From Saccharibacillus alkalitolerans (GTDB taxonomy: Bacteria > Bacillota > Bacilli > Paenibacillales > Paenibacillaceae), in NCBI RefSeq assembly GCF_011090185.1, contig NZ_JAAFGS010000009.1, positions 1 through 64,000 of the forward strand: a stretch of DNA of 64,000 nt, in the 5' to 3' direction. A model generated the notes under the pieces. It saw only the letters and a program-made list of their open reading frames with translations. It searched no databases and was not told the DNA's origin. Each line of letters opens with the position of its first letter. Position 1 is the stretch's first letter. Shown here piece after piece: positions 17,064 through 27,674 of this stretch. The position numbers and the translations under genes are program-made.

Positions 17064-18437
17064 TCACCAACCTTTCTCAGAATCGGCCTGGTGCAGCAGC
17101 TGCGCACGCACGTCGGAAATCAGATACAGCGTCCCGGAGACGACCCCGAGGTCCTCCGGCCCGATCGAAGCTTCAAACGCGGCCAAAGCCGTCTTCCAGT
17201 CGGGCTGCACGACGATGCGAAGTTCCGGCTTGGCGTATTGTCCGCGAAGCCCTTCCGCAATGTCGGCAAGCGCCGAAGCGTCCATTTTTTTGCGAAAGTC
17301 CGGTTCCGTCACGATAAGTTCGTCCACTATCGGCAGAATCGACTTGAAATAATCCTCGTGGCTCTTGGTGGACAGCATGCCCATCATAAGCACCAATCTG
17401 CCGTACTTCCAACCGGTACGCAGGCTCTGCGCCAGCGCCGCAGCGCCTTCCGGGTTGTGCGCGCCGTCCATCAAAATGCGCGGCTGTTCGCGAACAAGCT
17501 CCATCCGGCCCGCCCAAAAAGCTTCGCCGAAGCCGGCAGCCGTCTTATCGTCGTCGAGCTGGAATGCCATGTACTGCCGCAGCACTTCGAGCGCCATGAA
17601 AGCGCCCGCCGCGTTCTCCAGCTGGTATTCGCCGCGAAGCGAAAGAGACAGGTCGAATTCGCGGAAAGGCCCCTTGAAATGCAGGCTTTGACCGTCTTCG
17701 CCGCTGCTCGTTTTTTCGTAAGCAAACTGTTCGCCCGCCGCATAGCAGGTGCTTTTGCGCGCCAGAGCCGTCTCTTTGATCACCTGCAGCGCTTCCGGTT
17801 GGCTTACGCCGGTCACGACCGGAACGCCCGGCTTGATGATGCCCGCTTTCTCGGCCGCGATCTTCTCCAGCGTATCCCCGAGAATGTCCATATGGTCGTG
17901 GCCTACGTTCGTGATGATCGAAAGCACCGGATTGACGATGTTCGTCACGTCCATGCGTCCTCCGAGACCCGTTTCCCACACGACGACGTCGGGGAAACAC
18001 ACGTCGGCGTAGTACAGAATCGCTAGCGCGGTCGATACTTCGAACATGGTCGGAGAGCCGAGTTCGGTCTCGGCCATTTCCTCCACGACGGGACGCAGCC
18101 GATTGGACAGTTCCAGCAGCGTCTCTTCCGGAATGTCCTGTCCGTTGTACTGGAACCGGTTCGTGAATTTCGTGATGTAGGGGGACGTGAACGTCCCTAC
18201 GTCGTAACCGTTATGAATAAGCGCGCTGGTCAGAAACGCGCAGGTCGAACCTTTGCCGTTCGTGCCCGCGACGTGAACGAATTTGAGGCGGCGGTGCGGA
18301 TGGCCGAACTTCTCCATCAGCTGTTCGATTCGTTCCAATCCGGGACGGATGCCGAACGGAAGAAGTCCGTTGATCCAATCCACCGCTTCCGCATAAGAAG
18401 TCAGGGGCGCCGAAACGCCCCGGTCGTTGTTGTCCAT
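17064..18437 (-). CDS. folC: bifunctional folylpolyglutamate/dihydrofolate synthase
   Basis: Joins glutamate residues to folates and makes dihydrofolate from dihydropteroate. The 457-residue Mur-ligase-fold protein carries the P-loop HVAGTNGKGSTCAFL (about 55-69), TSPYITKFTNRFQ, the ETGLGGRMDVTNI motif and the C-terminal DGAHNPEGAAALA loop. ATG at 18437 with AAGGTGGG upstream, 12 bases after the valS stop, so it is transcribed with valS. Confidence 0.94.
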   Translation of the reverse strand: MDNNDRGVSAPLTSYAEAVDWINGLLPFGIRPGLERIEQLMEKFGHPHRRLKFVHVAGTNGKGSTCAFLTSALIHNGYDVGTFTSPYITKFTNRFQYNGQDIPEETLLELSNRLRPVVEEMAETELGSPTMFEVSTALAILYYADVCFPDVVVWETGLGGRMDVTNIVNPVLSIITNVGHDHMDILGDTLEKIAAEKAGIIKPGVPVVTGVSQPEALQVIKETALARKSTCYAAGEQFAYEKTSSGEDGQSLHFKGPFREFDLSLSLRGEYQLENAAGAFMALEVLRQYMAFQLDDDKTAAGFGEAFWAGRMELVREQPRILMDGAHNPEGAAALAQSLRTGWKYGRLVLMMGMLSTKSHEDYFKSILPIVDELIVTEPDFRKKMDASALADIAEGLRGQYAKPELRIVVQPDWKTALAAFEASIGPEDLGVVSGTLYLISDVRAQLLHQADSEKGW

Positions 18438-18449
18438 CGCTGACCCACC

Positions 18450-21119
18450 TTACCCTTTCAACTCGGCGATGCGGGCCAATACTTTGTCTCGCTTGTCGGA
18501 GTAATCCGCCTGCTTGGCGCGCTCTTCTTCGATGACGTGCGCAGGCGCTTTCGACGTGAAGCCCGGATTGGACAGCTTCTTGTCGACGCGTTCCACTTCG
18601 GAGTTGAGCGTCTTCACTTCTTTTTCGAGACGGGCGATTTCCTGGGCGATGTCGATCAGGCCCGCAAGCGGCAGATACAGCTCGGCGCCCGTGATCACCG
18701 AAGTCATCGCTTTGTCCGGCGCCTGCAAATCCAGCCCGCTGACGTATTCGGACGTATTGCAGAAGCGGCGGATGTAGCCTTCGTTCGCCGTCAGAATCTC
18801 CAGCGTTTCCGGCGACGTCGCTTTGACGTTCAATTCGATCTTTTTGCTCATCGGAACGTTCACTTCGGCGCGGATGTTGCGGACCGAGCGGATAATCTCC
18901 ATCAGCAGTTCCATTTCGCGCGCGGCTGCCGCGTTCTCGAGCGATTCGTCGTACGTCGGCCACTGGGCCAGCGTGATCGTCTCGCCTTCGTGCGGCAGAT
19001 GCTGCCAGATCTCCTCGGAAATGAACGGCATGAACGGGTGAATCATGCGCATCGTGCGGTCGAGCACGTAAGCGAGAACGGACTGCGTTTTGGCTTTCGC
19101 CGCGGCGTCTTCCCCGTACAGCGACAGCTTGGCGAACTCGATGTACCAGTCGCACAGATCGTCCCAGATGAAGTTGTAGAGCAGACGGCCGGTTTCCCCG
19201 AATTCGTAGGAATCCATCAAGCGCGTAATGTCGCGCGCCGTCTCGTTCATGCGGTGCAGAATCCAGCGGTCCGCCGTCGTCAGTTCGCCGGTAATGTCGA
19301 TCTGTTCGTATTTGAATCCTTCCAGATTCATCAGCGCGAAACGCGAAGCATTCCAAATCTTGTTCGCGAAGTTGCGGATCTGCTCGACGCGTTCGAAGCG
19401 GAAACGCAGATCCTGTCCCGGCGTAATGCCCGTGGACAGCATGAAACGCATGGCATCCGCGCCGTATTGGTCGATAACTTCGAGCGGATCGACGCCGTTG
19501 CCGAGCGACTTGGACATCTTGCGTCCTTCGCTGTCGCGGACGAGGCCGTGCATCAGCACGTCCTTGAACGGAACCTGATCGGTAAATTCGAGCGCGGTAA
19601 AGATCATCCGGGCAACCCAGAAGTAGATAATGTCGTAGCCCGTCACGAGCACGTCGGTCGGGTAATAGCGCTTCAGGTCTTCCGTCCGCTCCGGCCAACC
19701 CAGCGTGGAGAACGGCCACAGCGCGGAACTGAACCACGTATCGAGCACGTCCTCGTCCTGTCTCAGGTCGTCGCGGCCGGCAAGCTTGCGCGCTTCTTCT
19801 TCCGTTTTCGCGACGAATACTTCGCCGGTCTCGTCGCAGTGCCAGGCCGGAATACGGTGTCCCCACCACAGCTGACGGGAGATACACCAGTCGCGGATAT
19901 TTTCGATCCAGTGCAGATACGTTTTTTCGAAACGCTCCGGCACGAAGTTTACGCCGTTTTCCGAATTTTGCGCGTTGATGGCCCGTTCGGCCAGCGGCTG
20001 CATTTTGACGAACCATTGCGTGGACAGGTAAGGCTCGACCACCGCTCCGGTCCGCTCGCTGTGGCCGACCTGGTGCACGTGATCTTCGATGCCGACCAAC
20101 ACGCCCTGTTCCTTCAGATCGGCGACGATCTTTTTGCGGCAGTCCGCGCGGTCGAGACCGGCATAAATGCCCGCTTCCTCGTTCATCGTGCCGCCTTCGT
20201 CCATCACGTTGATCTGCGGCAGATCGTGGCGAAGGCCTACTTCGAAGTCGTTCGGATCGTGCGCCGGCGTGATCTTGACCGCGCCGCTGCCGAAGTCTTT
20301 TTCGACGTATTCGTCGGCGATGACCGGAATCTCGCGGCCGATGATCGGCAGTACGAGCATCTTGCCGACCATGTCCGCGTAGCGTTCGTCTTCCGGGTGA
20401 ACGGCTACGGCCGTATCGCCCAGCATCGTTTCCGGCCGGGTCGTCGCGACCGTGATGGAGCCGCTTCCGTCCTTCAGCGGATATTTCAGGTGATACAGGT
20501 GACCCTGCGTTTCCTTGTATTCGACTTCGATATCCGACAGCGCGGTGCGGGCGGCCGGGTCCCAGTTGATGATACGCTTACCGCGGTAGATCAGGTCTTT
20601 CTCGTACAGCTTGACGAACACTTCCTTGACCGCGTCCGACAGCCCTTCGTCCAGCGTGAAGCGTTCGCGCGAATAATCGAGCGACAGACCCATTTTCGCC
20701 CACTGCGACTGAATGTTCGCGGCATAAGTATGTTTCCATTCCCACGCTTTCTCCAGGAATTTCTCGCGCCCCAGATCATAGCGGCTCACGCCTTCTTCGC
20801 GCAGCTTCTGTTCCACCTTGGCCTGCGTGGCGATGCCCGCGTGATCCGTTCCCGGCAGCCACAGCGCGTCGTAGCCCTGCATGCGCTTGGCGCGGATCAG
20901 GATATCCTGCAGCGTGAAGTCCAGCGCGTGGCCGATGTGCAGCACGCCCGTGACGTTCGGCGGCGGGATGACGATGGTATACGGCTTCGCTTCCGGCACG
21001 CGGCCGGCTTTGAAGAATCCGTTCTCCATCCAGTATGTGTACCATTTCTGCTCCGCGGACTTCGGATCGTAAGTCGTCGGCAGAGAGGTTTGATTTTCGT
21101 TGCTTTGAATATCCGACAT
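18450..21119 (-). CDS. valS: valyl-tRNA synthetase
   Basis: Class I aminoacyl-tRNA synthetase charging tRNA-Val, 889 residues. Signature motifs: [15 protein letters not shown] (HIGH box, residues about 52-66), the editing domain with the [18 protein letters not shown] segment, [11 protein letters not shown] (KMSKS box, about 530) and a C-terminal coiled-coil (about 820-885, [21 protein letters not shown]). The ATG at 21119 is preceded by GGGAGGG. Expression is governed by the T-box leader upstream; folC and murC are probably read through from the same transcript. Confidence 0.97.
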   Translation of the reverse strand: MSDIQSNENQTSLPTTYDPKSAEQKWYTYWMENGFFKAGRVPEAKPYTIVIPPPNVTGVLHIGHALDFTLQDILIRAKRMQGYDALWLPGTDHAGIATQAKVEQKLREEGVSRYDLGREKFLEKAWEWKHTYAANIQSQWAKMGLSLDYSRERFTLDEGLSDAVKEVFVKLYEKDLIYRGKRIINWDPAARTALSDIEVEYKETQGHLYHLKYPLKDGSGSITVATTRPETMLGDTAVAVHPEDERYADMVGKMLVLPIIGREIPVIADEYVEKDFGSGAVKITPAHDPNDFEVGLRHDLPQINVMDEGGTMNEEAGIYAGLDRADCRKKIVADLKEQGVLVGIEDHVHQVGHSERTGAVVEPYLSTQWFVKMQPLAERAINAQNSENGVNFVPERFEKTYLHWIENIRDWCISRQLWWGHRIPAWHCDETGEVFVAKTEEEARKLAGRDDLRQDEDVLDTWFSSALWPFSTLGWPERTEDLKRYYPTDVLVTGYDIIYFWVARMIFTALEFTDQVPFKDVLMHGLVRDSEGRKMSKSLGNGVDPLEVIDQYGADAMRFMLSTGITPGQDLRFRFERVEQIRNFANKIWNASRFALMNLEGFKYEQIDITGELTTADRWILHRMNETARDITRLMDSYEFGETGRLLYNFIWDDLCDWYIEFAKLSLYGEDAAAKAKTQSVLAYVLDRTMRMIHPFMPFISEEIWQHLPHEGETITLAQWPTYDESLENAAAAREMELLMEIIRSVRNIRAEVNVPMSKKIELNVKATSPETLEILTANEGYIRRFCNTSEYVSGLDLQAPDKAMTSVITGAELYLPLAGLIDIAQEIARLEKEVKTLNSEVERVDKKLSNPGFTSKAPAHVIEEERAKQADYSDKRDKVLARIAELKG

Positions 21120-21159
21120 CGGACAGCCCTCCCGTTAATGTGTTCAAGTTAAAAGGCAA

Positions 21160-21541
21160 TAAAAAAAGCCCTTCGTCGCAAAGGACGAAAGGACTTGCTT
21201 TCGCGGTACCACCTTTGTTCCGCAGCCAGCCGTTTTCCGCAGGAAATTCGGTGTCCTGATCAGGACGCTTCCGGAGGAAAATCAGCACGCTTATCAGCAT
21301 TCGCCGAAAAAATCGGCAGCCCTGCTGCGGCACTCGTACGGGTAACGGCCGTAAACCGGTCCTCCCTAGCTTCGACGGCCATCCGATTGCGAACGCCGGG
21401 CGATATTCAGGAAAACGACTCCCGGGCGACTTCGGCCAGCGCATGTCCTACGGAATCTTCCAGCCTCTGGATTCCGCTCTCTGAAGGGGCTGCCGCCTAC
21501 TCTTCCCGTTCTACGTCTTTGATTTTAAAGTTGCGTGAATA
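21160..21541 (-). promoter_or_regulatory. T-box riboswitch leader (valine)
   Basis: Leader RNA of valS. On the minus strand it has Stem I elements (AGTA and AGAGAG motifs with GGCTGGAAGA distal region), a likely specifier codon GTC (valine) at 21430-21428 in the context CGAAGTCGCC, the conserved T-box GGTGGTACCGCG (21213-21202), and a terminator hairpin (21195-21166) followed by TTTTTTT. Binding of uncharged tRNA-Val to specifier and T-box would favour the antiterminator and allow valS transcription. Confidence 0.93.
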
Positions 21542-21547
21542 TCCTTT

Positions 21548-21576
21548 ATCATACCTTGAGCGTCCGCGCTCGTCAA
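21548..21576 (-). promoter_or_regulatory. sigma-A promoter of the valS T-box
   Basis: Minus strand: TTGACG (21576-21571), 17-base spacer, TATGAT (21553-21548). The predicted start near 21541 gives a leader of about 420 bases to valS. Confidence 0.8.
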
Positions 21577-21600
21577 TGATTCTTCGCGGAACTTGCCATG

Positions 21601-22488
21601 TCATGTCAGACGGTTAAGCAGCGAACGCATATCGTCCGGCAGCGGGTCGGCGGCTTCGATCCGTTCTCCGCTGAAAGGATGCACGAATTCGAGCCTTTCG
21701 CCGTGCAGCGCCTGCCGGTTCAAGGCGTCGGGCGGTCCGCCGTACAGGACGTCGCCGATCAGCGGATGTCCCGCATGAGCCATATGCACGCGGATCTGAT
21801 GCGTGCGGCCGGTCTCCAGCGTCAGCCGGACCAGGCTGGCCCGGTCTCCCGCAAGCGTCTCGAGCAGTTCGACTCGGGTCAGCGCCTCCTGGCCGCCGGG
21901 GGATACCCGGCGGCGGCTCTTATGATGGCGGTCGCGTCCGATCGGCGCGTCGACGACGCGCAGGGACGGCGGGACTTTGCCTTGGACGACCGCGACGTAC
22001 GCGCGGCCGATCGCCTTCTCGCGCATCCGCGCGTCCATCGCCGACCGCGCGAACTCGCCTTTGGCGTACAGCACCGGCCCGGACGTGTATTCGTCCAGCC
22101 GGTGCACGTGATGCACGGCGCAGGCTTCGCCGTGCATCTGGTAGTGCGCGGCGACGGCGTTCGCCAGCGTCAGGCGCCGCGCGCCGCCGTCGGGATGCAC
22201 CGGCATCCCGGCGGGTTTATGGACGACTAAGCAGAAGTCGTCCTCGTACAGCGCTTCGAGCCCCTCTTCGGTCCAGAGGGGCTCGAAGCCGAGGGCTTCG
22301 TCCGGGCGCAGCCGCAGCCGTGCGCGGCCGCCCCGGACCTGCACTTCGCCCGCGTGCAGCAGCCGGCGGGCGAGCTTGTCCGGCACGCCGAGCGCCGCGG
22401 CGGCCAGAAGTTCCGGCCCGGCAGCCGCGGCTTCCGCGGGCAGCGCCGTCTCGATCCACTCGCCGCGGCGCGTCCAGGAACGCGCCAT
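21601..22488 (-). CDS. RluA-family pseudouridine synthase
   Basis: Pseudouridine synthase acting on rRNA or tRNA, 295 residues. The catalytic motif HRLDEYTSGPVLYAK (aspartate in HRLD) lies near residue 129, followed by GRAYVAVVQG and the RLTLETGRTHQIRVHMA motif. The N-terminal ~85 residues are alanine- and arginine-rich and only weakly resemble an S4 domain. Its ATG overlaps the hemL stop by one base (TGATG), so it is translated after hemL as the last gene of the haem operon. The exact RNA target cannot be told from sequence. Confidence 0.9.
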   Translation of the reverse strand: MARSWTRRGEWIETALPAEAAAAGPELLAAAALGVPDKLARRLLHAGEVQVRGGRARLRLRPDEALGFEPLWTEEGLEALYEDDFCLVVHKPAGMPVHPDGGARRLTLANAVAAHYQMHGEACAVHHVHRLDEYTSGPVLYAKGEFARSAMDARMREKAIGRAYVAVVQGKVPPSLRVVDAPIGRDRHHKSRRRVSPGGQEALTRVELLETLAGDRASLVRLTLETGRTHQIRVHMAHAGHPLIGDVLYGGPPDALNRQALHGERLEFVHPFSGERIEAADPLPDDMRSLLNRLT

Positions 22489-23789
22489 CAGAGCGACAGC
22501 AGCGCGCCGCGGTGCGCTTCGATCGTGGCGTCGATATCTTCGTCGCTGTGTACGCCGGAGACGAACATTCCTTCGAACTGCGAAGGCGCCACGCTGACGC
22601 CGCGGTCGATCATCGCCGCGAAATAGCGGCGGAACAGGTCCAGATCGCTGTTCTTGGCCGTGTCGTAATTGACTACCGGCCCTTCCGCGAAGAACGGGCA
22701 GACCATCGAGCCGACGCGGTTGATCGTGACCGGAATGCCGGCTTCCTTGGCATTCTTCTCGAAGCCCGCCTGCAGACGGGCGCCCGCTTCTTCCAACCGG
22801 TCGTACACGGCCGGCGTCAGCAGCTTCAGCGTCGTATAGCCGGCCGCCATCGCCAGCGGGTTGCCGCTCAGCGTGCCGGCCTGGTAGATCGGGCCGCTCG
22901 GCGCGACCTGCTCCATAATTTCGCGTTTGCCCCCGTAAGCGCCGACCGGAAGGCCGCCTCCGATGACCTTGCCGAAGCAGGTGAGATCCGGAGTCACGCC
23001 GAAGCGTCCCTGCGCGCTGTTCAAGCCGACGCGGAAGCCCGTCATGACTTCGTCGAAGATCAGGATGCTGCCGTGGCGCTCCGTCACTTCGCGCAGGCCT
23101 TCCAGGAAGCCGGGCTGCGGAGGGACGACGCCCATATTGCCTGCGACGGGTTCGACGATGATGCAGGCGATCTGCTCGCCGAACTTGTCGAATGCCAGCC
23201 GCACCGAGTCGAGATCGTTATAAGGGACGGTAATCGTATTCGTCGCCACCGCTTCCGGCACGCCCGGGCTGTCCGGCAGGCCGAGCGTCGCCACGCCCGA
23301 TCCCGCCTTGATCAGCAGACTGTCGCTGTGGCCGTGGTACGAGCCTTCGAATTTCAGGATTTTGTCGCGTTTGGTCACGCCGCGCGCCAGGCGAATCGCG
23401 CTCAAGGTCGCCTCCGTGCCGGAGTTGACCATGCGCACGATGTCCACCGACGGCACCCGCTCGGCGACGAGCTTCGCCATCTCGGTCTCCAGCAGCGTCG
23501 GCGCGCCGAAACTTGTGCCTTTGGCCGCCGTTTCCTGCAGGGCGCGCACCACGTCCGGATGCGCGTGGCCCATGATCAGCGGTCCCCAGGAGCCTACGTA
23601 GTCGATAAAGACGTTGCCGTCGATATCGTACACGCGGCAGCCTTCGCCCCGCTCGATGTAGACCGGCGTCAAGCCGACCGATTTGAATGCCCGTACGGGG
23701 CTGTTGACGCCGCCCGGGATATATTGTTTCGCTTCTTCGAAAGCGGCGCTCGAACGGGTATCGACGCGCTTGGATACGGATTCGCTCAT
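22488..23789 (-). CDS. hemL: glutamate-1-semialdehyde 2,1-aminomutase
   Basis: PLP enzyme converting glutamate-1-semialdehyde to 5-aminolevulinate, the committed tetrapyrrole precursor. The 433-residue class III aminotransferase shows [25 protein letters not shown], the [11 protein letters not shown] motif and the PLP-lysine segment [17 protein letters not shown]. Start ATG at 23789 with AAGGAG upstream. A gap of 179 bases separates it from hemB; the order hemB-hemL is that of Bacillus subtilis hemAXCDBL. Confidence 0.96.
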   Translation of the reverse strand: MSESVSKRVDTRSSAAFEEAKQYIPGGVNSPVRAFKSVGLTPVYIERGEGCRVYDIDGNVFIDYVGSWGPLIMGHAHPDVVRALQETAAKGTSFGAPTLLETEMAKLVAERVPSVDIVRMVNSGTEATLSAIRLARGVTKRDKILKFEGSYHGHSDSLLIKAGSGVATLGLPDSPGVPEAVATNTITVPYNDLDSVRLAFDKFGEQIACIIVEPVAGNMGVVPPQPGFLEGLREVTERHGSILIFDEVMTGFRVGLNSAQGRFGVTPDLTCFGKVIGGGLPVGAYGGKREIMEQVAPSGPIYQAGTLSGNPLAMAAGYTTLKLLTPAVYDRLEEAGARLQAGFEKNAKEAGIPVTINRVGSMVCPFFAEGPVVNYDTAKNSDLDLFRRYFAAMIDRGVSVAPSQFEGMFVSGVHSDEDIDATIEAHRGALLSL

Positions 23790-23968
23790 GGGATCACTCC
23801 TTCGGATTTATCGGCGGGCGGCCGGAAACGCCGCCAGGAAGGCTTTCCGCCTGCCCGCCGCTTGGCCCGGGCGGCTCTTCGGTGCCCCCGGGGATCTGCC
23901 GCGCGCAGGCTCTTCGTTACGCCCGCGCGTCTCTTATTCCGCTTGTTTCGAAAGTTCCTCTTCCAGAA

Positions 23969-24976
23969 TCAGTTCCGTTCTTCGCGCAGCCAGCGTGCCG
24001 CGTCTTTGGCATGGTAGGTGATGATAATGTCCGCTCCCGCGCGCTTCAAGCCCGTCAGCATCTCCATCACGATACCTTTTTCGCTGATCCAGCCGTTGCC
24101 TGCAGCCGCTTTGACCATCGAATATTCGCCGCTGACGTTGTAGGCCACGAGCGGCAGATCGAATTCGTTTTTGATCGTGCGGATAATATCCATATAGGCC
24201 AGAGCCGGCTTGACCATCAGCATGTCCGCGCCTTCAAGCACGTCGCTCTCCGCCTCGCGGATCGCTTCCAGCGCGTTGGCCGGGTCCATCTGATACGTCT
24301 TGCGGTCGCCGAACTGCGGCGCCGAATCGGCGGCTTCGCGGAACGGACCGTAGAACGCAGAGGCATACTTGACCGAATAGGCCATGATCGGAATTTGTTC
24401 GTAGCCGGCGGCGTCGAGCCCTTCCCGGATCGCCTGGACGTAACCGTCCATCATGTTCGACGGCGCGATGATGTCCGCGCCGGCTTCGGCTTGGGACACG
24501 GCAGCGCGCACAAGCAGTTCCAACGACTCGTCGTTCAGCACGTCGCCGTGCACGTGGCCGTCGCGTTCGAACGTGTGAACCATGCCGCAGTGGCCGTGAT
24601 CGGTGAATTCGCACAGGCAGGTATCGGCCACGACCAGAAGGTCCGGGTACCATTCCTTGATTTTGCGGGTCGCCTGCTGAACGATGCCGTCCGATGCGTA
24701 TGCGCCCGTGCCTACGCTGTCTTTCGTTTCCGGAATGCCGAACAGAAGAACCGCTTTGATGCCCAGGCCGGCAATCTCGTCCACTTCGGCTTTCAACATG
24801 TCGATCGAGAGGTTATAGACGCCCGGCATCGAGCTGATTTCGGTCTTGACGCCTTCTCCGTAAGTGACGAAGATCGGCATGATAAAGTCGTCCGCGCTGA
24901 TCGCGGTCTCGCGCACCATGCTGCGCAGCGCCGCGGTGCGGCGCAGACGGCGGTGTCTAACGGTCGGAAATGCCAT
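23969..24976 (-). CDS. hemB: porphobilinogen synthase (delta-aminolevulinate dehydratase)
   Basis: Condenses two 5-aminolevulinate molecules to porphobilinogen. The 335-residue protein has the Schiff-base lysine regions ([20 protein letters not shown], about 210, and [16 protein letters not shown], about 260) and a metal-site segment [17 protein letters not shown]. It lies downstream of the cobA-hemD fusion after a 193-base gap that holds a hairpin, so its level may be set separately from the upstream genes. Confidence 0.96.
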   Translation of the reverse strand: MAFPTVRHRRLRRTAALRSMVRETAISADDFIMPIFVTYGEGVKTEISSMPGVYNLSIDMLKAEVDEIAGLGIKAVLLFGIPETKDSVGTGAYASDGIVQQATRKIKEWYPDLLVVADTCLCEFTDHGHCGMVHTFERDGHVHGDVLNDESLELLVRAAVSQAEAGADIIAPSNMMDGYVQAIREGLDAAGYEQIPIMAYSVKYASAFYGPFREAADSAPQFGDRKTYQMDPANALEAIREAESDVLEGADMLMVKPALAYMDIIRTIKNEFDLPLVAYNVSGEYSMVKAAAGNGWISEKGIVMEMLTGLKRAGADIIITYHAKDAARWLREERN

Positions 24977-25030
24977 GATACAGGACTCCTTTTCGAATAG
25001 GGATTGGGCCGGAACGTTCGTCCCGGCAAA

Positions 25031-25067
25031 AATCCGGCCGGCCCCTCTTCGCGAGAGGTTCCGGCCG
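25031..25067 (-). terminator. possible attenuator between hemD and hemB
   Basis: Minus strand hairpin GGCCGGAACCTCT / AGAGGGGCCGGCC with loop CGCGA, followed by GGATTTTTG. It has the form of a terminator inside the haem operon; it may act partially or protect the upstream mRNA end. Confidence 0.45.
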
Positions 25068-25169
25068 CATGCGCTTCATCGATTATGCTGAATTTTTGAT
25101 GTATTCCGCTCCTTCGTCTTCTGCTCGAAAGAGCGGCTTCGGATCGGCGACCTTAAGACGCCGCTTCTT

Positions 25170-26732
25170 TTAAATACCCGTTTCTCCGCCGTCCGTCTCC
25201 GCTTTCCATGCGCAAAGCGCGGCCACCAGGCCTTCGATCGTCGCTTCTTCCGCGAGTATGCCGACGTTCAAGCCGGCTTCCTCGGCCGTCTTCGCCGTCT
25301 GCGGACCGATGCAGGCGATCGCCGAACGGTTCAGAAGCTCTGCCGCGTTCTCCACCTTCATTCTTTTCAGCACCGCGAGCAGGTTGCGCACGGTCGACGA
25401 GCTGGTGAAGGTGACGGCATGGACTTTTCCGTCCTGCAGCAGATCGAGCAGCTCTTCGTCGTCTTCGCCGGTCAATACCGTCTCGTACGTATCGAGCTCC
25501 GTGACTTCCAGACCGCGCTCGCGCAGCGTCCCGGGCAGCCAACTGCGCGCAAGGTCGCCTCTGGGCAGCAGCGCGCGCTGCCCCGGCAGCAGCTGTTCCC
25601 CGTAAGCGTCGATCATGCCTTCGGCATCGAACTTCTCCGGCGGCGCTTCGCTGCGGATCCCGCGCTGGCGCAGCGCTTCGATCGTAGCCGGACCGACGGC
25701 CGCAATGCGGGCCCGATGCAGGCAGCGGACGTCCCTTCCCGAATGATCCAGGTGCCGGAAAAAATATTCCACGCCGTTGACGCTGGTGAAAAACACCCAT
25801 TCATAGCTTTCGATGCGCGCAAACGCTTCGCGGATCGCCGCCAACTTTTCCTCGCTTTCCGGCATGATCGTTTCGATCACCGGGAACTCGTACGGCTCGC
25901 CGCCGAGTTCCTCGATCCGGTCCACCAGTTCGCTCGCCTGGCTGCGCGATCTCGTAACGAGGATCCGCTTTCCGAACAGCGGCATCTGTTCGGCCCAGTG
26001 CAGACGTTCGCGCTGACCGACGACGTCGCCGACCACGATGACGGCCGGCGGCTTGAAATCGCGCTCCGCCACCTTGTCCGCGATATCCGCCAGCGTGCCG
26101 ATCAGCGTTTCCTGCTCGGCGCGGGTGCCCCAGCGAACCAACGCGACCGGCGTGGAAGCCGGCCGGCCGTGCTTCAGCAGCTGTGCCGAGATGTGCCCGA
26201 TCTGCGCCACGCCCATCATGAAAACGAGGGTCCCGGTCGCATGCGTGACCTTGTCCCATTTGATCATCTTATCGAGCTTTTCCGGGTTCTCGTGCCCCGT
26301 AATGACGGAGAACGACGAAGCCAGATTCCGGTGCGTTACGGGAATGCCCGCGTAAGCCGGAACGGCGATGGAAGACGTGATGCCCGGAACGATCTCGTAT
26401 TCGATGCCGTGCTGACGCAGCTCTTCCGCTTCTTCCCCCACGCGGCCGAACACGGTCGGATCTCCGCCCTTAAGCCGGACGACCACATGGCCTTCGAGCG
26501 CCAGCTCGACCAACAGCTTATTGATGTCTTCCTGCTTCATCGTATGGCGTTCCGTCCGTTTGCCCACGTAGATTTTGCGGGCGCCGGGCTTCATCTGCCG
26601 CAGCAGCCGGGGACTCGCCAGACGGTCGTACACGACCACGTCCGCCTTTTTGATGCATTCGAGCCCTTTCAGCGTAATCAGCTTCGCGTCGCCGGGGCCC
26701 GCTCCGACCAAATATACTTTCCCTTTCGTCAT
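25170..26732 (-). CDS. cobA-hemD: fused uroporphyrinogen-III C-methyltransferase / uroporphyrinogen-III synthase
   Basis: Two enzymes in one chain of 520 residues. The N-terminal SAM methyltransferase (about 1-245; VYLVGAGPGDAKLITLKG, VVRLKGGDPTVFGRVGEE, GTLVFMMGVAQ) makes precorrin-2 for siroheme; the C-terminal uroporphyrinogen-III synthase (about 255-515; RILVTRSRSQASELVDRIEE, VFFTSVNGVEYFF, TFTSSSTVRNLL) closes the tetrapyrrole ring. The ATG at 26732 is chosen because GAGGGG precedes it and hemC ends 4 bases earlier; an in-frame extension upstream lies within hemC. The fusion places the siroheme branch point and ring-closing step in one polypeptide. Confidence 0.94.
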   Translation of the reverse strand: MTKGKVYLVGAGPGDAKLITLKGLECIKKADVVVYDRLASPRLLRQMKPGARKIYVGKRTERHTMKQEDINKLLVELALEGHVVVRLKGGDPTVFGRVGEEAEELRQHGIEYEIVPGITSSIAVPAYAGIPVTHRNLASSFSVITGHENPEKLDKMIKWDKVTHATGTLVFMMGVAQIGHISAQLLKHGRPASTPVALVRWGTRAEQETLIGTLADIADKVAERDFKPPAVIVVGDVVGQRERLHWAEQMPLFGKRILVTRSRSQASELVDRIEELGGEPYEFPVIETIMPESEEKLAAIREAFARIESYEWVFFTSVNGVEYFFRHLDHSGRDVRCLHRARIAAVGPATIEALRQRGIRSEAPPEKFDAEGMIDAYGEQLLPGQRALLPRGDLARSWLPGTLRERGLEVTELDTYETVLTGEDDEELLDLLQDGKVHAVTFTSSSTVRNLLAVLKRMKVENAAELLNRSAIACIGPQTAKTAEEAGLNVGILAEEATIEGLVAALCAWKAETDGGETGI

Positions 26733-26736
26733 TCGC

Positions 26737-27669
26737 TCAGCCCCTCGCCTGTTCAAGAATCTCGTTCGCGCCCTTATCCGCCAGCAGCCGCGCAACCTCG
26801 CGGCCCAGCGCCTCCGGATCGGTTCCGGCTGACGATTCTTTGAGCAGCAGACTTCCGTCCGGCTTCCCGACAAGTCCCGTGAGGCGAACGGTTCTCTTAT
26901 CGTCGCCCAGCACGGCGTAAGCTCCGATCGGCACTTGACAGCCGCCGTTCAGCGAAGCCAGCAGCGAACGTTCCGCCGCCACGGTCAGCGCCGTCTCCTC
27001 GTCCTGGTAGCGTCCCAACAGTTCAAGCAGCTCGGCGTCGTTCTCGCGGCATTCGATCCCCAATGCGCCCTGACCGACGGCCGGCAGGCATACTTCGACC
27101 GGAAGATAGGACGTAATCCGGTCTTCCCAACCCATTCGCTTCAAGCCGGCGGCCGCCAGCAGAATCGCGTCGAAACCCTCGGTTTCCAGCTTGCGTATCC
27201 GCGAATCGATATTGCCGCGAATCCATTCCACTTTAAGGTCCGGCCGGTAGGCCAGCAGCTGGCTGGAACGCCGCAGGCTGCTCGTGCCGACCTTCGCTCC
27301 CTGCGGCAGGCCGTCCAGATCGACGCCTTCCCGCGAAATCAGGCAGTCGCGCGGATCCTGCCGCAGCGGCACGGCTCCGTTGACCAGGCCTTCCGGCAGA
27401 GCCGACGGCATATCCTTCATGCTGTGCACCGCCATATCGATCTCGCCTTCGAGAAGCGCCTGCTCGATCTCCTTCACGAACAATCCTTTGCCGCCGACTT
27501 TCGACAGCGTCACGTCGAGAATCCGATCGCCTTTGGTTACGATTTTCTTCACTTCGAAACAAACGTCCAGGCTCAGTTCGCCGGCCAGCTTCTCCAAAGC
27601 CGCGATGACCTGATTCGTCTGGGTCAGAGCCAGCGCGCTCTGTCTCGATCCTACTACAATTGTACGCAT
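26737..27669 (-). CDS. hemC: hydroxymethylbilane synthase (porphobilinogen deaminase)
   Basis: Polymerises four porphobilinogens to hydroxymethylbilane, using a dipyrromethane cofactor bound to cysteine. The 310-residue protein begins [18 protein letters not shown], has [12 protein letters not shown], and the cofactor cysteine in [13 protein letters not shown] (about residue 240). The ATG at 27669 fits the family length and has GGGAGG upstream; it starts 6 bases after the stop of the siroheme dehydrogenase gene. Confidence 0.95.
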   Translation of the reverse strand: MRTIVVGSRQSALALTQTNQVIAALEKLAGELSLDVCFEVKKIVTKGDRILDVTLSKVGGKGLFVKEIEQALLEGEIDMAVHSMKDMPSALPEGLVNGAVPLRQDPRDCLISREGVDLDGLPQGAKVGTSSLRRSSQLLAYRPDLKVEWIRGNIDSRIRKLETEGFDAILLAAAGLKRMGWEDRITSYLPVEVCLPAVGQGALGIECRENDAELLELLGRYQDEETALTVAAERSLLASLNGGCQVPIGAYAVLGDDKRTVRLTGLVGKPDGSLLLKESSAGTDPEALGREVARLLADKGANEILEQARG

Positions 27670-27674
27670 CCCCG

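Noticed and set aside
18537-21152. Plus-strand open frame of 871 codons
   Set aside because: Complementary to valS; no recognisable protein pattern, and valS is certain.
26733-26873. 47-residue N-terminal extension of the CobA-HemD fusion
   Set aside because: It overlaps hemC in another frame and has no conserved residues; the family starts at the ATG at 26732.
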